Shown: positions 44,295 through 56,639 of the stretch, piece by piece | How the letters are laid out: the number at the start of each line of letters is the position of its first letter | Numbering within the stretch: the first letter of the stretch is position 1 | Source: Odontocerum albicorne | Lineage: Eukaryota; Arthropoda; Insecta; Trichoptera; Odontoceridae | DNA: 64,000 bases | Assembly: GCA_949825065.1 (NCBI GenBank) | Contig: OX463854.1 | Span: 12,437,112 to 12,501,111 of the forward strand | Reading direction: 5' to 3' | Translations under genes and position numbers: made by a program | Notes under the pieces: model-generated | The model's database searches: none | Told to the model about the DNA's origin: nothing | The model's input: the letters and a program-made list of their open reading frames with translations, nothing else

Positions 44295-45335
44295 CGAAAA
44301 AAAGTTTTTTCGTAGACAACAGCCAAATAGACAATTCGCGTAGACAATGGCTGTAAAAGTGCGTAAAACTATTCTTAAAATTTATAATACTTTGATATAA
44401 TTATTTAAACAAACCCTTCACAAAAATCAGAACTCCCCAAAAACAAGCTGGGCACTGGGAAAGGTTTTCATGATTTCGATTGGATCAGTGTTAAAAACGA
44501 AACCTTGTTACTCTTAAATGGCTTAACTTGTCAATATGTTACAATAAACAAACCGACCTTAACTGTTGACTCAGTTTAATGAATTTACATTTTGAAGCGG
44601 TGGGATTGTTGGAACAAAAATATTTCCCTTTTAATTTGTAACTTCAACATTTAGTAAATTTAACTTTTATCAGAGATATTGATCCAATGCTCAACATGTT
44701 AGATTAGGGTCCGTCGGTATAAATGTCCCGGATCGTGCTCGTTTCGGGACCTAGATAGTATCCGTCTTGTTATCTCAAACCATTTTTAGCACTAAATATA
44801 AAAGGCCTTTCAGAAAATAATATTATCTAATAACTCTGTAATATTTGGCTTCTTTTCTTTGGTCCAGAATTAATAAAAAAAAACATAGTCCACCAACATT
44901 ACCAATCCCCAGCAAAAAAGGCAGTTAAATTAATTCAACCTTTTCATTTTACCTATAAGATCCTTTAGCTATGGTTTTATAGAGGATCTATTAACTAATA
45001 TACAATTAATTTATACGTTTTTTACACTTTCCTCTACAAAGTTAAGATTTAAAAAAAAAGACATATAGTCGTGTAACAATGCCATATTTTAATTAGTTTT
45101 GTACTGAATTTTAATTAGTTTTATATTGAAACATGAAAAGATCCTAGAATTAGTAAAAAAATGTAGAAAATTTGTAAAAAATCTGTTTATAAATTAATAT
45201 TGTAATCTTTTTTGGTTTGACAATGAAGCATTAAAGGCTCTGAAAATATTTTACTTGTGGTTAACAAACTTTGGTTAAGTTCGAAGTGTGTTTAGCGTAA
45301 CTAATATGAAAAGTCAAGTGTATTTCATATTAATT
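44295..45335. other. AT-rich stretch without recognised feature
   Basis: No ORF or repeat that I can support. Confidence 0.35.
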
Positions 45336-45336
45336 A

Positions 45337-45485
45337 TCTTCGTGGCAAACTCGAGGATTGCTAATTCGATTCCAGTTAGTATCCAGATTTGAAAAAAGCA
45401 TTTATCTACGGTTGATTGAAGACATGCTGATCGGTTAAAAGAAATCGCTATATGGCAATAAACCCGTTTAATTAAACTGTATACA
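45337..45485 (+). mobile_element. SINE copy with shortened head
   Basis: ATCTTCGTGG, then AGGATTGCTAATTCGATTCC (B box), GTATCCAGATTTGAAAAAAG, TTTATCTACGGTTGATTGAA and GCTATATGGCAATAAACCCG. The A-box part is partly deleted. Confidence 0.7.
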
Positions 45486-45557
45486 ACTAAGGTGGAATAT
45501 AATATGCGATACAAAAAATATTGTACTCTATTACAATTTTGCTGCATATAAAACTAT

Positions 45558-45728
45558 CTGGTGGATTTATAACCATTTGATAATCTCTTCCAACCAATAA
45601 AAAAAACTAAAAAACTAAGTAAAAATCAGACTTGTACCCTTCTTAAAAAAATAAAAGCAACCAAAATCGAACCGACCATTTCAGGGCTAGAAAACAAGCG
45701 TCTTGTCAGCTAGGCCACAGGGGCTGTC
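45558..45728 (-). mobile_element. tRNA-derived SINE, nearly full length
   Basis: Minus strand: GCCCCTGTGGCCTAGCTGAC (A box), CTTGTTTTCTAGCCCTGAAA, TGGTCGGTTCGATTTTGGTT (B box), a TTTTTTTAAG linker and tail TTGGTTGGAAGAGATTATCA. Its opposite orientation to the copy 70 bp to the left makes a potential inverted pair. Confidence 0.75.
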
Positions 45729-45739
45729 AATTTTTATTT

Positions 45740-46905
45740 ATTTGAATTATTTTGTGTACATTGTTGTCTCTTTGGTAGGAATCAAAAACTGATGCTTAGT
45801 TAAAAGAATATCAGTTTCTCACAATAGGATCGTCCTAAAGGGGTAGGGCAGCAGGAAGCCTGTGAGGTTGGGTCACAAGTTTTGAACAAAAACTTTGGGT
45901 CGACATAGCTACCGGTGGATCGTAGATTAGTTCCACGTCTAGATGTAAATAATAGTGATGCTACTGTCAGGAAATTTGGTAAACCTTTGTTGTGAGATTA
46001 ATTTTGAATCGGGTTTTGTGATTAATTTTGAATGGTTCAGCAAAGCATGATATTTTAAATGTATAGCCAGAATTTTAAGAAATGAATCGGTAGCTTGAAT
46101 AAATATGTTTCAGGAAAAACATTAACTCAAGTGCACTCTGCTTTTGATTTTTTTAAAGGCACCTTATAGTTGCAATGCCTTTAATTCACGTCGAATGAGT
46201 GATGTGAAATTAATGTTTAATTTGTGATGACAAAAGTATTGGATAACGACAATGCTTCATCGTATATTTGAACCGATATCTTTTTTATTACAACTTATAT
46301 TGAAGTGGAATAGCCAGATTCCATTACTTCTGGTAAGCGTCATCAAATTTATTAAATTATTATACCGGATAACGTAAAAAAATGCTTACAATATTCTCTT
46401 AAAATATGCTATGTTCTCGAAAATGAGGAATGAAGTGGAACAGTGATTTTCAATGGAAATGAGATTATATAAATTCGGGAAAAAATGGAAACCCAAAATA
46501 ATGTGAAATTAAACGTATTTCAAATTATATGTAACACGTCCTTAATCTGATTTACTGTCTTGTTAAACAAACATACATTTTCGGTTCAGAAACTTAATTT
46601 AAACTTTTACAAAATTCAATAATAACACAATCGGATTTGTTAAATATAAAACTAGTTCATAATTAATATCCATGAAACGTAGAAAATATTATAATAAAAT
46701 CAAAACCATGTCAAGATAAAAGCTTTATCTCCATCATTATCACCCTTAACTCGTTATCAGTCAGGGTTTTGAAGTCGTAGCGCATACTATCTGTGTTCAT
46801 TCATGGCGTCAAATTTTTTTAACAATCGTGCCCCATTTAAATTATTCAAGCTCTGCGGAATCTTATTAACACTTGAAAATCCAGTCGAAATCAAGAAAAC
46901 ATTTA
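45740..46905. other. Stretch without recognised gene
   Basis: 45830-45940 is GC-richer (GGGTAGGGCAGCAGGAAGCC). No motif or ORF. Confidence 0.35.
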
Positions 46906-46910
46906 TTTTG

Positions 46911-47098
46911 ACGAATTCTGATTTACGTATTGCTCCTGTGGTTCACTGCAGGAGGAATGGTTTGTCTAAATGTCGAATTCTGATTTACGTATTGCTCCTG
47001 TGGTTCACTGCAGGAGGAATGGTTTGTCTGAATGTCGAATTCTGATTTACGTATTGCTCCTGTGGTTCACTGCAGGAGGAATGGTTTGTCTAAATGTC
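46911..47098. repeat. 62-bp tandem repeat, three nearly identical copies
   Basis: CGAATTCTG starts units at 46912, 46974 and 47036, each containing TTGCTCCTGTGGTTCACTGC and AGGAGGAATGGTTTGTCT. Only two or three differences among copies, so recent. Confidence 0.95.
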
Positions 47099-47099
47099 T

Positions 47100-47715
47100 A
47101 AATTTGTAAGAATGAGCATCCCATCAACATTGGGCAGTTGTAATTTTATTTATTTCTCTACACTATGTAAGACCAACAAAGCTATTGTTTGGTCATATAC
47201 TGCGGTGTTGAAAGGCTTTAAATTCTTCTGCACTGCTCTTTCTATCACCAAGATAATTTTTCTGAGCTGGCTTTCGGACACATATCGAGACACGATGATA
47301 CCGTTCCGAAAAGACTTACGATGGTCAATGTTTCTCGTAGGAAAACATGAAGCCACGACTACAAGATCAAGGATGTTACCAACTCAACTATGTGCGACGC
47401 TTCACATCTGGTCAAAGACAGAAATGATGTAAGGAATATTGTGCAGACCTCACAATAAAGATCACGAACCTTGACGATGACGACTTGAGAAAGAATGTTT
47501 AAAATAATTTTTTCAATCAAATTTTCTGTTTCGGATTCTGTATTTCTAATTTTTCCTGACCGTTTTTTATTTTTTTCAGGACTTTTCACCGGAATAATGC
47601 CAAAAATTAATAATTTATTAGAAAAATCTATTTAATTAATTTGTTTTGAGGCAGTTTTACACTACCCCATGGTCTCATTAAATTGGGAAATAATATGAGA
47701 AATTTTGCACTTAAA
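47100..47715. other. Stretch without recognised gene
   Basis: The frame 47094-47432 (+, 112 codons) has no recognisable domain. Its minus-strand shadow is equally open, so no coding call. Confidence 0.35.
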
Positions 47716-47739
47716 TGATATTTAAGGTTCAAAAAACTG

Positions 47740-47811
47740 TTCTGTGAGTATTCGAACCTGGACGCCTGGGTGTTAAGCAAGCATGCCTTCTGGGCTCCAG
47801 TACACCGGCTT
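47740..47811 (-). mobile_element. tRNA-like SINE head, different family
   Basis: Minus strand: GCCGGTGTACTGGAGCCCAG, AAGGCATGCTTGCTTAACAC, CCAGGCGTCCAGGTTCGAAT. The B box GTTCGAATAC and tRNA-like length are clear. Acceptor pairing is poor, so it is not a working tRNA. Confidence 0.5.
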
Positions 47812-47829
47812 ATAATGCCGTATTTGAAA

Positions 47830-49745
47830 AATACAACGTTCGATCTCAATTAAAACTTTAATGGAATTTATGCTTGGTGTCATGAATTGTGTTTTTCTAC
47901 ATAAATATGTTTTATAATTGATATTTATCTATACATAGACAGCAATAATAAAAATCATTGAATTGGTTGAATGGTTCATGGGTGTTAAAGCGAAATTAAA
48001 ATAATTCGGTTAGTATTGAGGCTAATATCGGTTTTCAGGCGACGGATTGAAACCAAAATCTACACTAAGAACTCTCGCGGTTTAGTTTTTTAAATGCGAG
48101 AATTCACGGTGGTTTGCAATCCATTTCCAATGATACCCAAAAAAATAGTCCCTTCTATTTGTTTGCCAAAATAATATCAAAAAAATGGTTGGAAGAAATA
48201 ACCTCTAAGGAACAAGCCTATCAAATGTTTCTTAATACATAGTAAGTATAATATAGCACAAAAGTGTATATAATATATGGGTATCTACTGGTGTTTTAAG
48301 AGATTCATAATATTAGACTTACGAAGCAGGTCGTTGGACGCTAGGCTGTGAACCGACTTGGGTGGAGGCGTTGTCAGAATTTTGGTGGAACGGAAAGTGG
48401 GTTATTTTAGTAAATACTAAGTTATTAAGGCTAATAAGATGACGATTATATTTTTGATCATATTCAATAACTCAAAAATAGTGTATCATTTACCTTGTCA
48501 TACTAATATACGGGTATTAGAAGACGAAAAAATCGTGATTATTTTTTTTACATCGTTCTTTTCCTATAGATATTTTTTTGATGTGTAGTAACTTATATTT
48601 ATGTATGGCAGGCACGTCATTTGGTATTTACAATTTGACACTAGCAGACTATGTGTGAAACCTTCATTCAGCGATCGTTCAACTGGTTTCATTCACCGAA
48701 CAAATTTTGTATGTAAATTTTTCTCTAAAATTTATTATTAATTATAAACTAACGAAAAACTTAAAGAATATTTCACTTAAACTCCCTACCAGTCAATTTT
48801 TGTTAAACAAAAGCGAAAACATGGAAAAAAAATTAAACATATTTGTTTATTTATTTATTTATTCAGGTGTCTATTTTATTTTATGACAGATCGAATCTAA
48901 TAAAAAAATGCACGATTCAAAAAAAATTAATACATATAACTCTAAAAATAATAAAAATTGGAACAATAATAACTCAATGACTTTCTGTGAAATGACTTAG
49001 TTGTATTTACAGTACAAAGAATATTGAAGAGCTCAATCCTCAATTAACCACCCATGGCAAACATAAATATCGGAAAATTCGTTTGACGGGATAATTACGT
49101 TTACAAGCAGTGATGCTTTTAATAGATCAGTTCATAAATACGTTCTCTAAACCAATCTTTATTCACAGTGGCATAAATTATTATCAGGTACATTAAACAA
49201 AAGTTTGCTTATCAACACGGGTTGGCTTTTTATCTCAAGCATTTAAGTTAAGTTTTATGCACTATTATGGGATAAAACCATAGACAAATCTATATTTTCT
49301 GGAATAAAGGAGTCGAAAAAATCTCTTTTGAACTCGTTCAACTATCAGGGAGTTCTGGATTCCTCTCGGGTCCTATATGATTGATGGCACTCTAATCTAC
49401 AGCGAATCAGTGAATTATAAATATATCTCAAAACAATGTCACCACCAAATGCCCTAGAGACTCTTATTCTCGGAACTTCATTGGCGAAATACACACATTT
49501 TCAATATGAGATATAAATTGAGGTAAACTGTTAAATATAAAATATTGTGCTTATAAAATATAGTGCACGGTTACTTCGTAGTGCTTCAACGGTTAAATGG
49601 GGAAATTGGACGTTTAAATGCAAAACAACGGCCAGCTCACGTTTATTTGTTTTGAAGAGAAATGAGAATGCTGTGTATGGGTATATGTGATGTTTAAAAT
49701 TTTAATTACGGAATCAACCATGAAGCGTACATTTTTTTTATTCAC
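47830..49745. other. AT-rich stretch without recognised feature
   Basis: No supported ORF. Short ATTT runs at 48842-48865. Confidence 0.35.
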
Positions 49746-49749
49746 TGTA

Positions 49750-50035
49750 GAACCCCCAGATTAAGTTGGCTGCAATTAGAGGATTGCTGTGGTCTCGTTG
49801 GCTTTTATATACAATAACTTGACGGTCCAAGTAAGAATGTGGGGCTGGAGGTTTTCACGTTATTCGGCGTGAAGTTGGGAGACGTTTGTTCTTGGATGAG
49901 TGTTGAAAGCGACCTTGAGTATTTTATTCTGCACTCGTTAAAGCTTTAGGTGATCCGTGTTGCTCACACTACCCCGGACAGGTGCAGCGTAGGTCAAGAT
50001 GGGACAAATAAGGGTTTTATAGATGAGGAGCTTAT
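49750..50035 (-). pseudogene. Jockey-type LINE remnant, second copy
   Basis: Minus strand: LLIYKTLICPILTYAAPVRG, SVSNTDHLKL, a stop, RVQNKILKVAFNTHPRTNVS, QLHAE and HILTWTVKLLY. Same segment as at 43450-43720, with independent stops. Confidence 0.85.
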
Positions 50036-50179
50036 ACATAAAATAAATAATTCATGTTTGGTACATATAAATATCAAATACAAAGAACATGTTTTGTGAG
50101 TTAGGTCCTTTAGCATATATAAGTACATTTTTTTACTTTACACATTTAAGCATACTTTTCCCAGTTTGAGATTGGCATA

Positions 50180-51447
50180 ATAGGTTAGTCAAAAAGTAAA
50201 GAAAGCGACATCTATGGAGCAGTAGAAAAACCAAAATTTCTACGCCATTTTAATATTTCATCTTTCATAAGAACGTACTCAAAATTTCATTTCGATCTGT
50301 CAATTCATTCTTTGTTTACAAGCCATTTGAAGTTGACGTGTCAGTGTATTTTTTAACAATGGAAAAATCCGAATATCGTGCAGTGATTAAATTCTTTGTT
50401 TTGGAAGGTTTATCGGCTACTGAGATCCATGCAAAGATGGTGAAAGTATTAAAGGAGTCTTCTCCTTCATTTCCAACCGTTCACCGATGGGTTTTGGAGT
50501 TTAAGCGTGGCCGTACAAGCGTTGAAGACGATCCACGCTCAGGACGTCCAAAAAGTGCATCAACACCAGAAATCATAGCGAAAATACAGGATATGGTTTT
50601 GGAAGATCATCGATCTACTGTGGATATGATAGCTGACACCATAGGCATCTCACGAAGTTTTGGGTTTCAAAAAACTCTGTGCACAATGGGTGCCGCATTT
50701 GCTAACAATGCAACAAAAACACGTTCGAATGCGACTTTCTGAGCAACATTTGGAGCAATTTCGAAAGGATAAAAAGGATTTTCTGCGTCGATTCATCACT
50801 ATGGATGAGACTTGGGTCTACCACCATGATCCTAAATCAAAACAAGAGGCTAAGGAGTGGTGTGAACCAGGCACTTTGGCTCCGAAGCGAGTTCGTGTCC
50901 AGAAATCGGCCAAGAAGGTGTTAGCGTCAGTTTTTTGGGATGCAAAAGGAATTTTATTGATAGATTATCTCCAAACTGGTAAGACAATCCACTCTGATTA
51001 TTATTGTGACCTTTTGGACCAGTAGGATGAAAAAAATTGTGAAAAAAGACCCGGTTTGCAGAAGAAAAAAATAATTTTTCATCAAGACAATGCACCTGCT
51101 CACACAGCTCAAAAAACCATCGCGAAAATCAGTGAATTGGGGTACGAATTGTTGCAGCATCCACCCTATTCGCCAGATTTGGCTCCCTCTGATTTCTGGC
51201 TGTTCTCACACCTCAAAAAATTCCTTCGTGGAAAGTATTTTTCATCAAACGAAGAGGTTATAGCCGTCGTAGAGGAGTATTTTGCAGGCCTTCCAGAAAG
51301 TCACTTCCGTGATGGGACAACAAAGTTGAAAGATCGTTGGACCAAGTGTATTGATCTTATGGGAGACTATACTGAGCAATAAAAGTGATTTCCCCCCAAA
51401 AAAAATGTATTTTCATTTCCGCTTTCAAAACTTTTTGACTAACCTAG
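50180..51447 (+). mobile_element. Mariner element, irritans-type, inactivated
   Basis: TA duplications at 50178-50179 and 51448-51449 flank 28-bp terminal inverted repeats (50180-50207 and 51420-51447). They share TAGGTTAGTCAAAAAGT and GAAAGCG and differ at four positions. Length 1268 bp is normal for mariner. It encodes a broken transposase on the + strand. Confidence 0.95.
50359..51382 (+). pseudogene. Mariner transposase (irritans-like), frameshifted and nonsense-mutated
   Basis: DDE transposase acting in the nucleus on its own TIRs. From MEKSEYRAVIKFF an N-terminal domain with two helix-turn-helix parts runs to DTIGISRS (about 50650). There a deletion of some 40 bases removes the recognition-helix end and shifts frame. 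The next frame has LCAQWVPHLL (linker motif), RRFITMDETW (first Asp) and WCEPG. A TAG at 51023-51025 interrupts at LLDQ-stop-DEK. After it come HQDNAPAH (second Asp) and YSPDLAPSDFW (third Asp, 34 residues later, the DD34D spacing). All three catalytic Asp remain. It ends KCIDLMGDYTEQ. Two defects make it non-functional. Confidence 0.95.
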
Positions 51448-51449
51448 TA

Positions 51450-52295
51450 TTTTACAATAGTGTAAGAAATCAAAAGTATGTTACTATTCATATTTCAGCA
51501 TACACTCTCAGCTGCAGTTTAATTGAGTCATCACAGGAGGATAAAACGTGTATTGAAATGCGCACAGTGAAAATAAATATACTGGAAATAAACAGTCAAC
51601 TTTAATATGGATTTCAAAAAAGTGACGCCTGAAAAATTCAAATAAAAACCAAATAATTGTAGCAACGTGTCTACATACACAAGTAAGCGTGGAACTCGCT
51701 CCTCCAACACGTGAGAGAATTCACCAGAAAAGTGTTTCTACATTCTCAATCGTTAGGTTGCTTACAAAAATAATTTTCTTTGATTACATTTGGATAAAAA
51801 TACTATAGCTTATTCCAAATAATACTCATAAATTGATATTTCTGACAATCTAATTATTCATATAAATTACATCATAATTTTTTTGCGTGACACAAAACTG
51901 AACTTTTTGATTTAATAAAGTATGAAATCGTTTATATTATATTTAAAATATCCATTTTTTTCTTATCGCGATGCTATGATTAATTATGCCGCCAATGTCT
52001 TTTCATCAGAAACTTTTTCATTTAATAATAGTTAAAGAAATTACCATAATAAGTCACGTTTCTTCGTGAGAATTTTGAAATAAATGTTCTTGCACGCAAT
52101 ATTTTCGTTTTCAATGTACCAACTGACTTTTAGTTTTAACCCTTATATCTACAGCATGGCCCATAAGTCGCGCTTCAGTTTTTTTAACCTAAAAGATCTT
52201 GAATATTGTTTATAAATACAAAAATTCTATTAAAATTGTAAAGGAATTCAATTTTTTTTAATTTTACGTGAAATATGATTTTGCGTAGTTCAAAT
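51450..52295. other. AT-rich stretch without recognised feature
   Basis: No ORF or repeat that I can support. Confidence 0.35.
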
Positions 52296-52300
52296 AATAG

Positions 52301-52515
52301 TCCGCGAACCGGTACCGGTCCGCAAGCCTGTGGTAGCCATAGGTAGACCTTAACCGTATTTAGGTTTAAGTCCGCGAACCGGTACCGGTCCGCAAGCCTG
52401 TGGTAGCCGTAGGTAGACCTTAACCGTATTTAGGTTTAAGTCCGCGAACCGGTACCGGTCCGCAAGCCTGTGGTAGCCGTAGGTAGACCTTAACCGTATC
52501 TATTGTAGGTTTAAG
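52301..52515. repeat. 70-bp tandem repeat, three near-identical copies, with a 12-bp palindrome
   Basis: TCCGCGAACC starts units at 52301, 52371 and 52441. Each has the palindrome ACCGGTACCGGT followed by CCGCAAGCCTGTGGTAGCC and AGGTAGACCTTAACCGTAT. Copies differ at one or two positions. The last ends in a TATTG insertion. The GC content is far above the surroundings. Confidence 0.95.
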
Positions 52516-52519
52516 TATT

Positions 52520-53040
52520 TATATTTTTTATTTCATTGCATTAAAAAAAAGGTTTATTTAGAAAACCATTTTCAATAGCTACCCTATATTAAAAACTTAA
52601 AGGCGATCCCTAGGTGAAACTGAATTATTGATGTCTTGCCCAAGGAACAAGAATACTTCTCTAGCACAGGAGTAAGTGAACTTAATTTTACATTATACAC
52701 ATTCGTCCTTTTCGATTGTAATGCTCATCACTTGACGCGGCTCTTCGGGTTGTGTTACTCAAATTTCTGGTTTAAAGTCGTTTTTATTCTTTAAAATAAT
52801 GACAAATGGTGAAGTCTAGTGCGTTCAAATCAAGTGAATGTGGTAGTCAAGGTAATCAGGGATTTCTCTTAATTATTTGATCCCCAAAAAATGGTTTGGA
52901 AAAGGTCCTTTAACGTTCGATAATTATGAGCTCTCTTCATTTTGCTGATACTATATCAAAAGGGTATCTTCGAAAGTTGACAAAAAAATCTAACATTGAC
53001 TAATATCAGTCATCTGTTACACTTAAAGTACTTTCTTAAG
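52520..53040. other. Stretch without recognised gene
   Basis: No supported ORF. A weak transposase-like minus-strand reading near 52800-52880 could not be confirmed. Confidence 0.3.
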
Positions 53041-53045
53041 AAAGA

Positions 53046-53150
53046 TACTGTCGGCCATAATCGATTAACTTCGGCTTTGTAGAGCGTCGTCTCTATCATT
53101 CATACGTTTTGAGTTTGAGCCCGATGTGTATTATTTACCGCCGGGTACTG
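53046..53150. mobile_element. Partial copy of the 200-bp Tc1/mariner-type MITE
   Basis: TCGGCTTTGTAGAGCGTCGT and CTCTATCATTCATACG match the inside of the element at 21324-21523. The right end GCCCGATGTGTATTATTTAC then CGCCGGGTACTG plus TA (53151-53152) equals its terminal repeat. About half of the element is deleted. Confidence 0.8.
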
Positions 53151-53449
53151 TAACCATGATGATTTTCGAAAAGAATATGGATCGATTATATTTTTGGATG
53201 AAACAAATCGATTTTTAAGATTCATTGCAGTGTCATTCGAATGAAAAGCTGATTTAAACGTAGTCTGGTTGAAGAAGCTTTATCATAAGCAACACTATTT
53301 TTATCCTTTGAATATTCTCATTAGTGTGGATTTTATAGTTATCCAGCTAGACGTTAGTAAACCATGGATTTCTGTTGTGTTAAACATTAATTTCCTGACT
53401 TCAGATAAGAGAAAAATTAAAGAAAATGCAGTTATTGAACTGAAGAAAG

Positions 53450-53745
53450 AATAATGGAGATGGTTAAGCTACGTAGATAAAATAAGTAATAAAATCTAAC
53501 AAAAAATAATCCATACGATCAGTAAAAACGTAAGAAAATTTTGTGAAGACCTCGAAAAATATGGCACACTTAAATTGATTAAATTTTATAAGAGGATAGA
53601 GTGAAAAGCCTTTTTAATAAGAGAATATACATGGCAAGGTGTGCGAGCGCGACAAAAGTGAAATATGTTTGCTAGGATATAATGAAGTGGATATCTACTC
53701 TCTCTACCTACTCTAATAGGTGTATGGCATGATGGTTATGATGAC
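53450..53745 (+). pseudogene. RTE-like LINE 3' remnant (family B), very decayed
   Basis: WRWLSYVDKISNKI matches the RWFGHVEKM box. The segment ends with TACTCTAATAGGTGTATGGC and ATGATGGTTATGATGACG, like the ends at 42990 and 35020. Confidence 0.4.
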
Positions 53746-53749
53746 GAAA

Positions 53750-55450
53750 ATTTATAAAATCATATGCCTCTTCTAAATTAAACAGGCTGTTCAAAATTAT
53801 ATCAATTTGTACAAGATACTGTTTCCTTATATTTAAGGGTTTCAATTAGTCAATATTTAAAATTTTGTAGTAATAGAAATCGACCAAATTTCGTACTTAT
53901 ACGAGTATAAATAGGTTATTTGTTTCATTGAAATCGATCAAAATTATTTTGAAGCAACGGTTTCATAAATTGTCAAAATGGATTATATAGTACCTACTAT
54001 TTATTCAATGTACCTAATGCTCCAAAAAATCTATGAAATGATTAAGATTTTTTCTTAAAAGAAATAGGCCCAGAAATCGATCAAACGGTTAAAACTGTTT
54101 GTATGAAACAATGGTCGCAATAATAAATGATTTTAAATTATAATACCTCAAAAAAATCTCAAGAAAATGTTGATTTTTTTTATTTGCAGCATTGCGTGCT
54201 GGTTTAAGATATTTTAAACTGTATTTGTTAGACGTAAACTGTGACAATTTTAATAGTCTCCAAACATCAACAATGTTAAAAGTGAGACAAGGGGTGTGAC
54301 ATTTCCTTTACATTGTGACGAAGGGCGGCTCCGCAAGTTTATATTTCAGATGATTACGTGAGCAGTGTAAGTTCATTTCATTTTTTATACATTTTAGTTC
54401 ATAAATTTACAACGTGATTTTGTTGAAAATAAAGATACTTCTCTTTTTTTTAACTTTTATTATACCCCTATACGATATACGGCGACTTGTTTCAAGAGGT
54501 AATCATCTCTTTTCAAAGTGAGCGGTAAAAAAAACAAGGAAATGCTTTAAACAATATATTAAAAATAACATTTCATTGTAATCTAGTTATAAGTAGATGT
54601 AAACTATTTCTAAAAAAATATATTATATGATATATAAAGATAATTACAAATAAAATGACACATAGGAAATTTAAATTAAGTTAGTTCATAGTTATAAAAT
54701 ATAAATAGGATTAGTTCTTAATATACAAGTTTGTACATACATAGGTATAGCCTTTGGCAAATGTTTGAACTATACATTTCTTTATTAAATAAAATAAAAA
54801 ACCAACGTCAACTGGCATAATAAGTTGCTCAATGTTACCCTACTTGTAGAGTTGAGCAAAGAAAAAAAATACAAAATTATTATTAATTAAATTATTTTGT
54901 ATTTTAAAAAATAACGTCTTATTAAAAAAATATGTTACACGAATAGGGCAAATAATTTTGAAGGACAAAAATATTATTTTTATGCCATTTATCTGTGACT
55001 GTATAATGCCAAATAACACTCTTGATGGGTGAACAGCAACGAAAAAACAAAGGAAAAGATATTTCATAATCGTCTTATTTAAAATTTAAAAAGGTATTGT
55101 TGAAACGAGTTCAATTTACTTGAAATTATTAAAATTTAATTTATACCACATATATTATGACTGTAATACTTGATGGGGGAATTGCAAAAAAAGCAAATAA
55201 TGAAAATACACTATGTAAGTGTAATTATGACAATAGACTTAGTGAAAAAAAAATATATATATTTTATGATTTGTTTTATATTGTCATTATTTGTACTTCA
55301 ATGACTTCGAAAATGTGGTTGGTAAAAATAATTCTGTTTTTGTTTATTTTGATAGTAGATTGTGTCACTTACGAGTACTTTGGTGTATATTTTGTTTTTC
55401 TGGAAAAAAACATGTATCTAGCTGATTTTTGTATAGAACTATACTTACGA
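53750..55450. other. AT-rich stretch without recognised gene
   Basis: Short frames 54840-55067 (-) and 55157-55465 (+) are Phe/Ile/Lys-rich and fit chance in AT-rich DNA. Confidence 0.35.
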
Positions 55451-55457
55451 GTATTAT

Positions 55458-55673
55458 ATGCCTAAAGACTTTTATAGACTAAAATCTCAGTGTCGTAAAA
55501 AAACATTAAAAGTATACCGAATGTTACAAGAAGAAATTTTATCAACAAAATCTCTAGAAAGATGTATTACAAAGAGAACGAATAATATAAAGGAAGAATT
55601 TGTTTGTTGGTTGAAAATACAATGGATTATATTTCCAAAAGATGCCCCTTATCAGATAAACTATAAAACATGA
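55458..55673 (+). pseudogene. Unrecognised short open frame, possibly coding remnant
   Basis: 71 codons, MPKDFYRLKSQCRKKTLKVY then KRTNNIKEEFVCWLKIQWII. The Cys, Trp and Glu content is unusual for chance in such AT-rich DNA. It opens with ATG and closes with TGA at 55671. I do not recognise the family. It may be a piece of an old transposon or host gene. Confidence 0.2.
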
Positions 55674-55679
55674 ATTTCG

Positions 55680-56345
55680 TATAGAATTTCAGATTTATGA
55701 CCTTTTCCCAAAAAAGTGAGGCCGAAAGTATACAAAAAATTCAATTATTTCCACTGAATGCGAGTATCTGACCACAAACAAAAGAAAAACAAAAGAATGT
55801 AATGGATTTCTTCGTACATTCCGCCGATTTTCTATGCATATTTTCTTATTCAAAACATCACAAAAATAAAATATCGGTTTTGAAGAAGAAGAAATCTCTA
55901 GTTTCGGAATAACACTAGAGATTTCTAAAATTACATAAAAAATGTATTATTTTATTCATACTTAAGGCATTTTTCTTGTAGATATCGATATTTTGATCGA
56001 CAAGGTTTACTCAAAAATATATTTTAATAAAAAACATTTTTTTCTTATAAAGGATATAAATTAATCATAATACTATTTTTTTAGAATAATTATCTCAAGC
56101 TTTTTTTATGAAAAAAAAAACTCACTTTAGTAAACCAATATAAAAAAATATATTTGCTTTTTTTTTGCTGAGCTTTGAAAAGTCGTTATATTTTTATGAG
56201 AAGTTGGAGTTTTTTAGATTGTCTGTGAATTTTTTTTCTTCCAAATATATTTCGTTTCAAGTCGAGAAACAATCACAATCAAGCGAGAAGCTAGCAAATT
56301 AATGTAAAATTAATATTCTTGAAAACAAATAAATTTCATCAACGT
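55680..56345. other. AT-rich stretch without recognised feature
   Basis: GAAATCTCTAGTTTCGGAAT and ACACTAGAGATTTC near 55890-55925 form a short hairpin. Nothing else seen. Confidence 0.35.
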
Positions 56346-56350
56346 GCATC

Positions 56351-56556
56351 AAGTTCCGTGGTCAGTTGGTAAAACGTCTTCTTTCCCGGAGTGTATGTGT
56401 TCAACTTCCTTTGAAGTTCCTCTAAACATCTTAGTAATTGCTTGGAAGTTCCTCTAAACATCTTAGTAATTAAAACCTCTTAAACATCTTAGTAATTGCT
56501 TGAAAGTGATTGCCACGTAACCATAAAACCGCCTGATTGTACTGTATATGGAAGTG
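56351..56556 (+). mobile_element. SINE with internal triplication
   Basis: Head AAGTTCCGTGGTCAGTTGGT (A box), a weak B box (TGTTCAACTTCC), then three copies of CCTCTTAAACATCTTAGTAA-like units (about 35 bp apart) and the tail GAAAGTGATTGCCACGTAAC with AAACCGCCTGATTGTACTG. Confidence 0.7.
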
Positions 56557-56639
56557 TATTACAATACGATGAACTATAATTATGCATACTTACAATTATA
56601 AAAAGAATGATATACTATATTCAGCATGTAATTATAAGA

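Noticed and set aside
47740..47811. Functional tRNA gene on the minus strand
   Set aside because: B box present, but ends do not pair and the A box is weak.
52800..52900. Transposase-like reading on the minus strand (DYLDYHIHLI)
   Set aside because: Too short and lacking the SPDL motif; could not be separated from chance.
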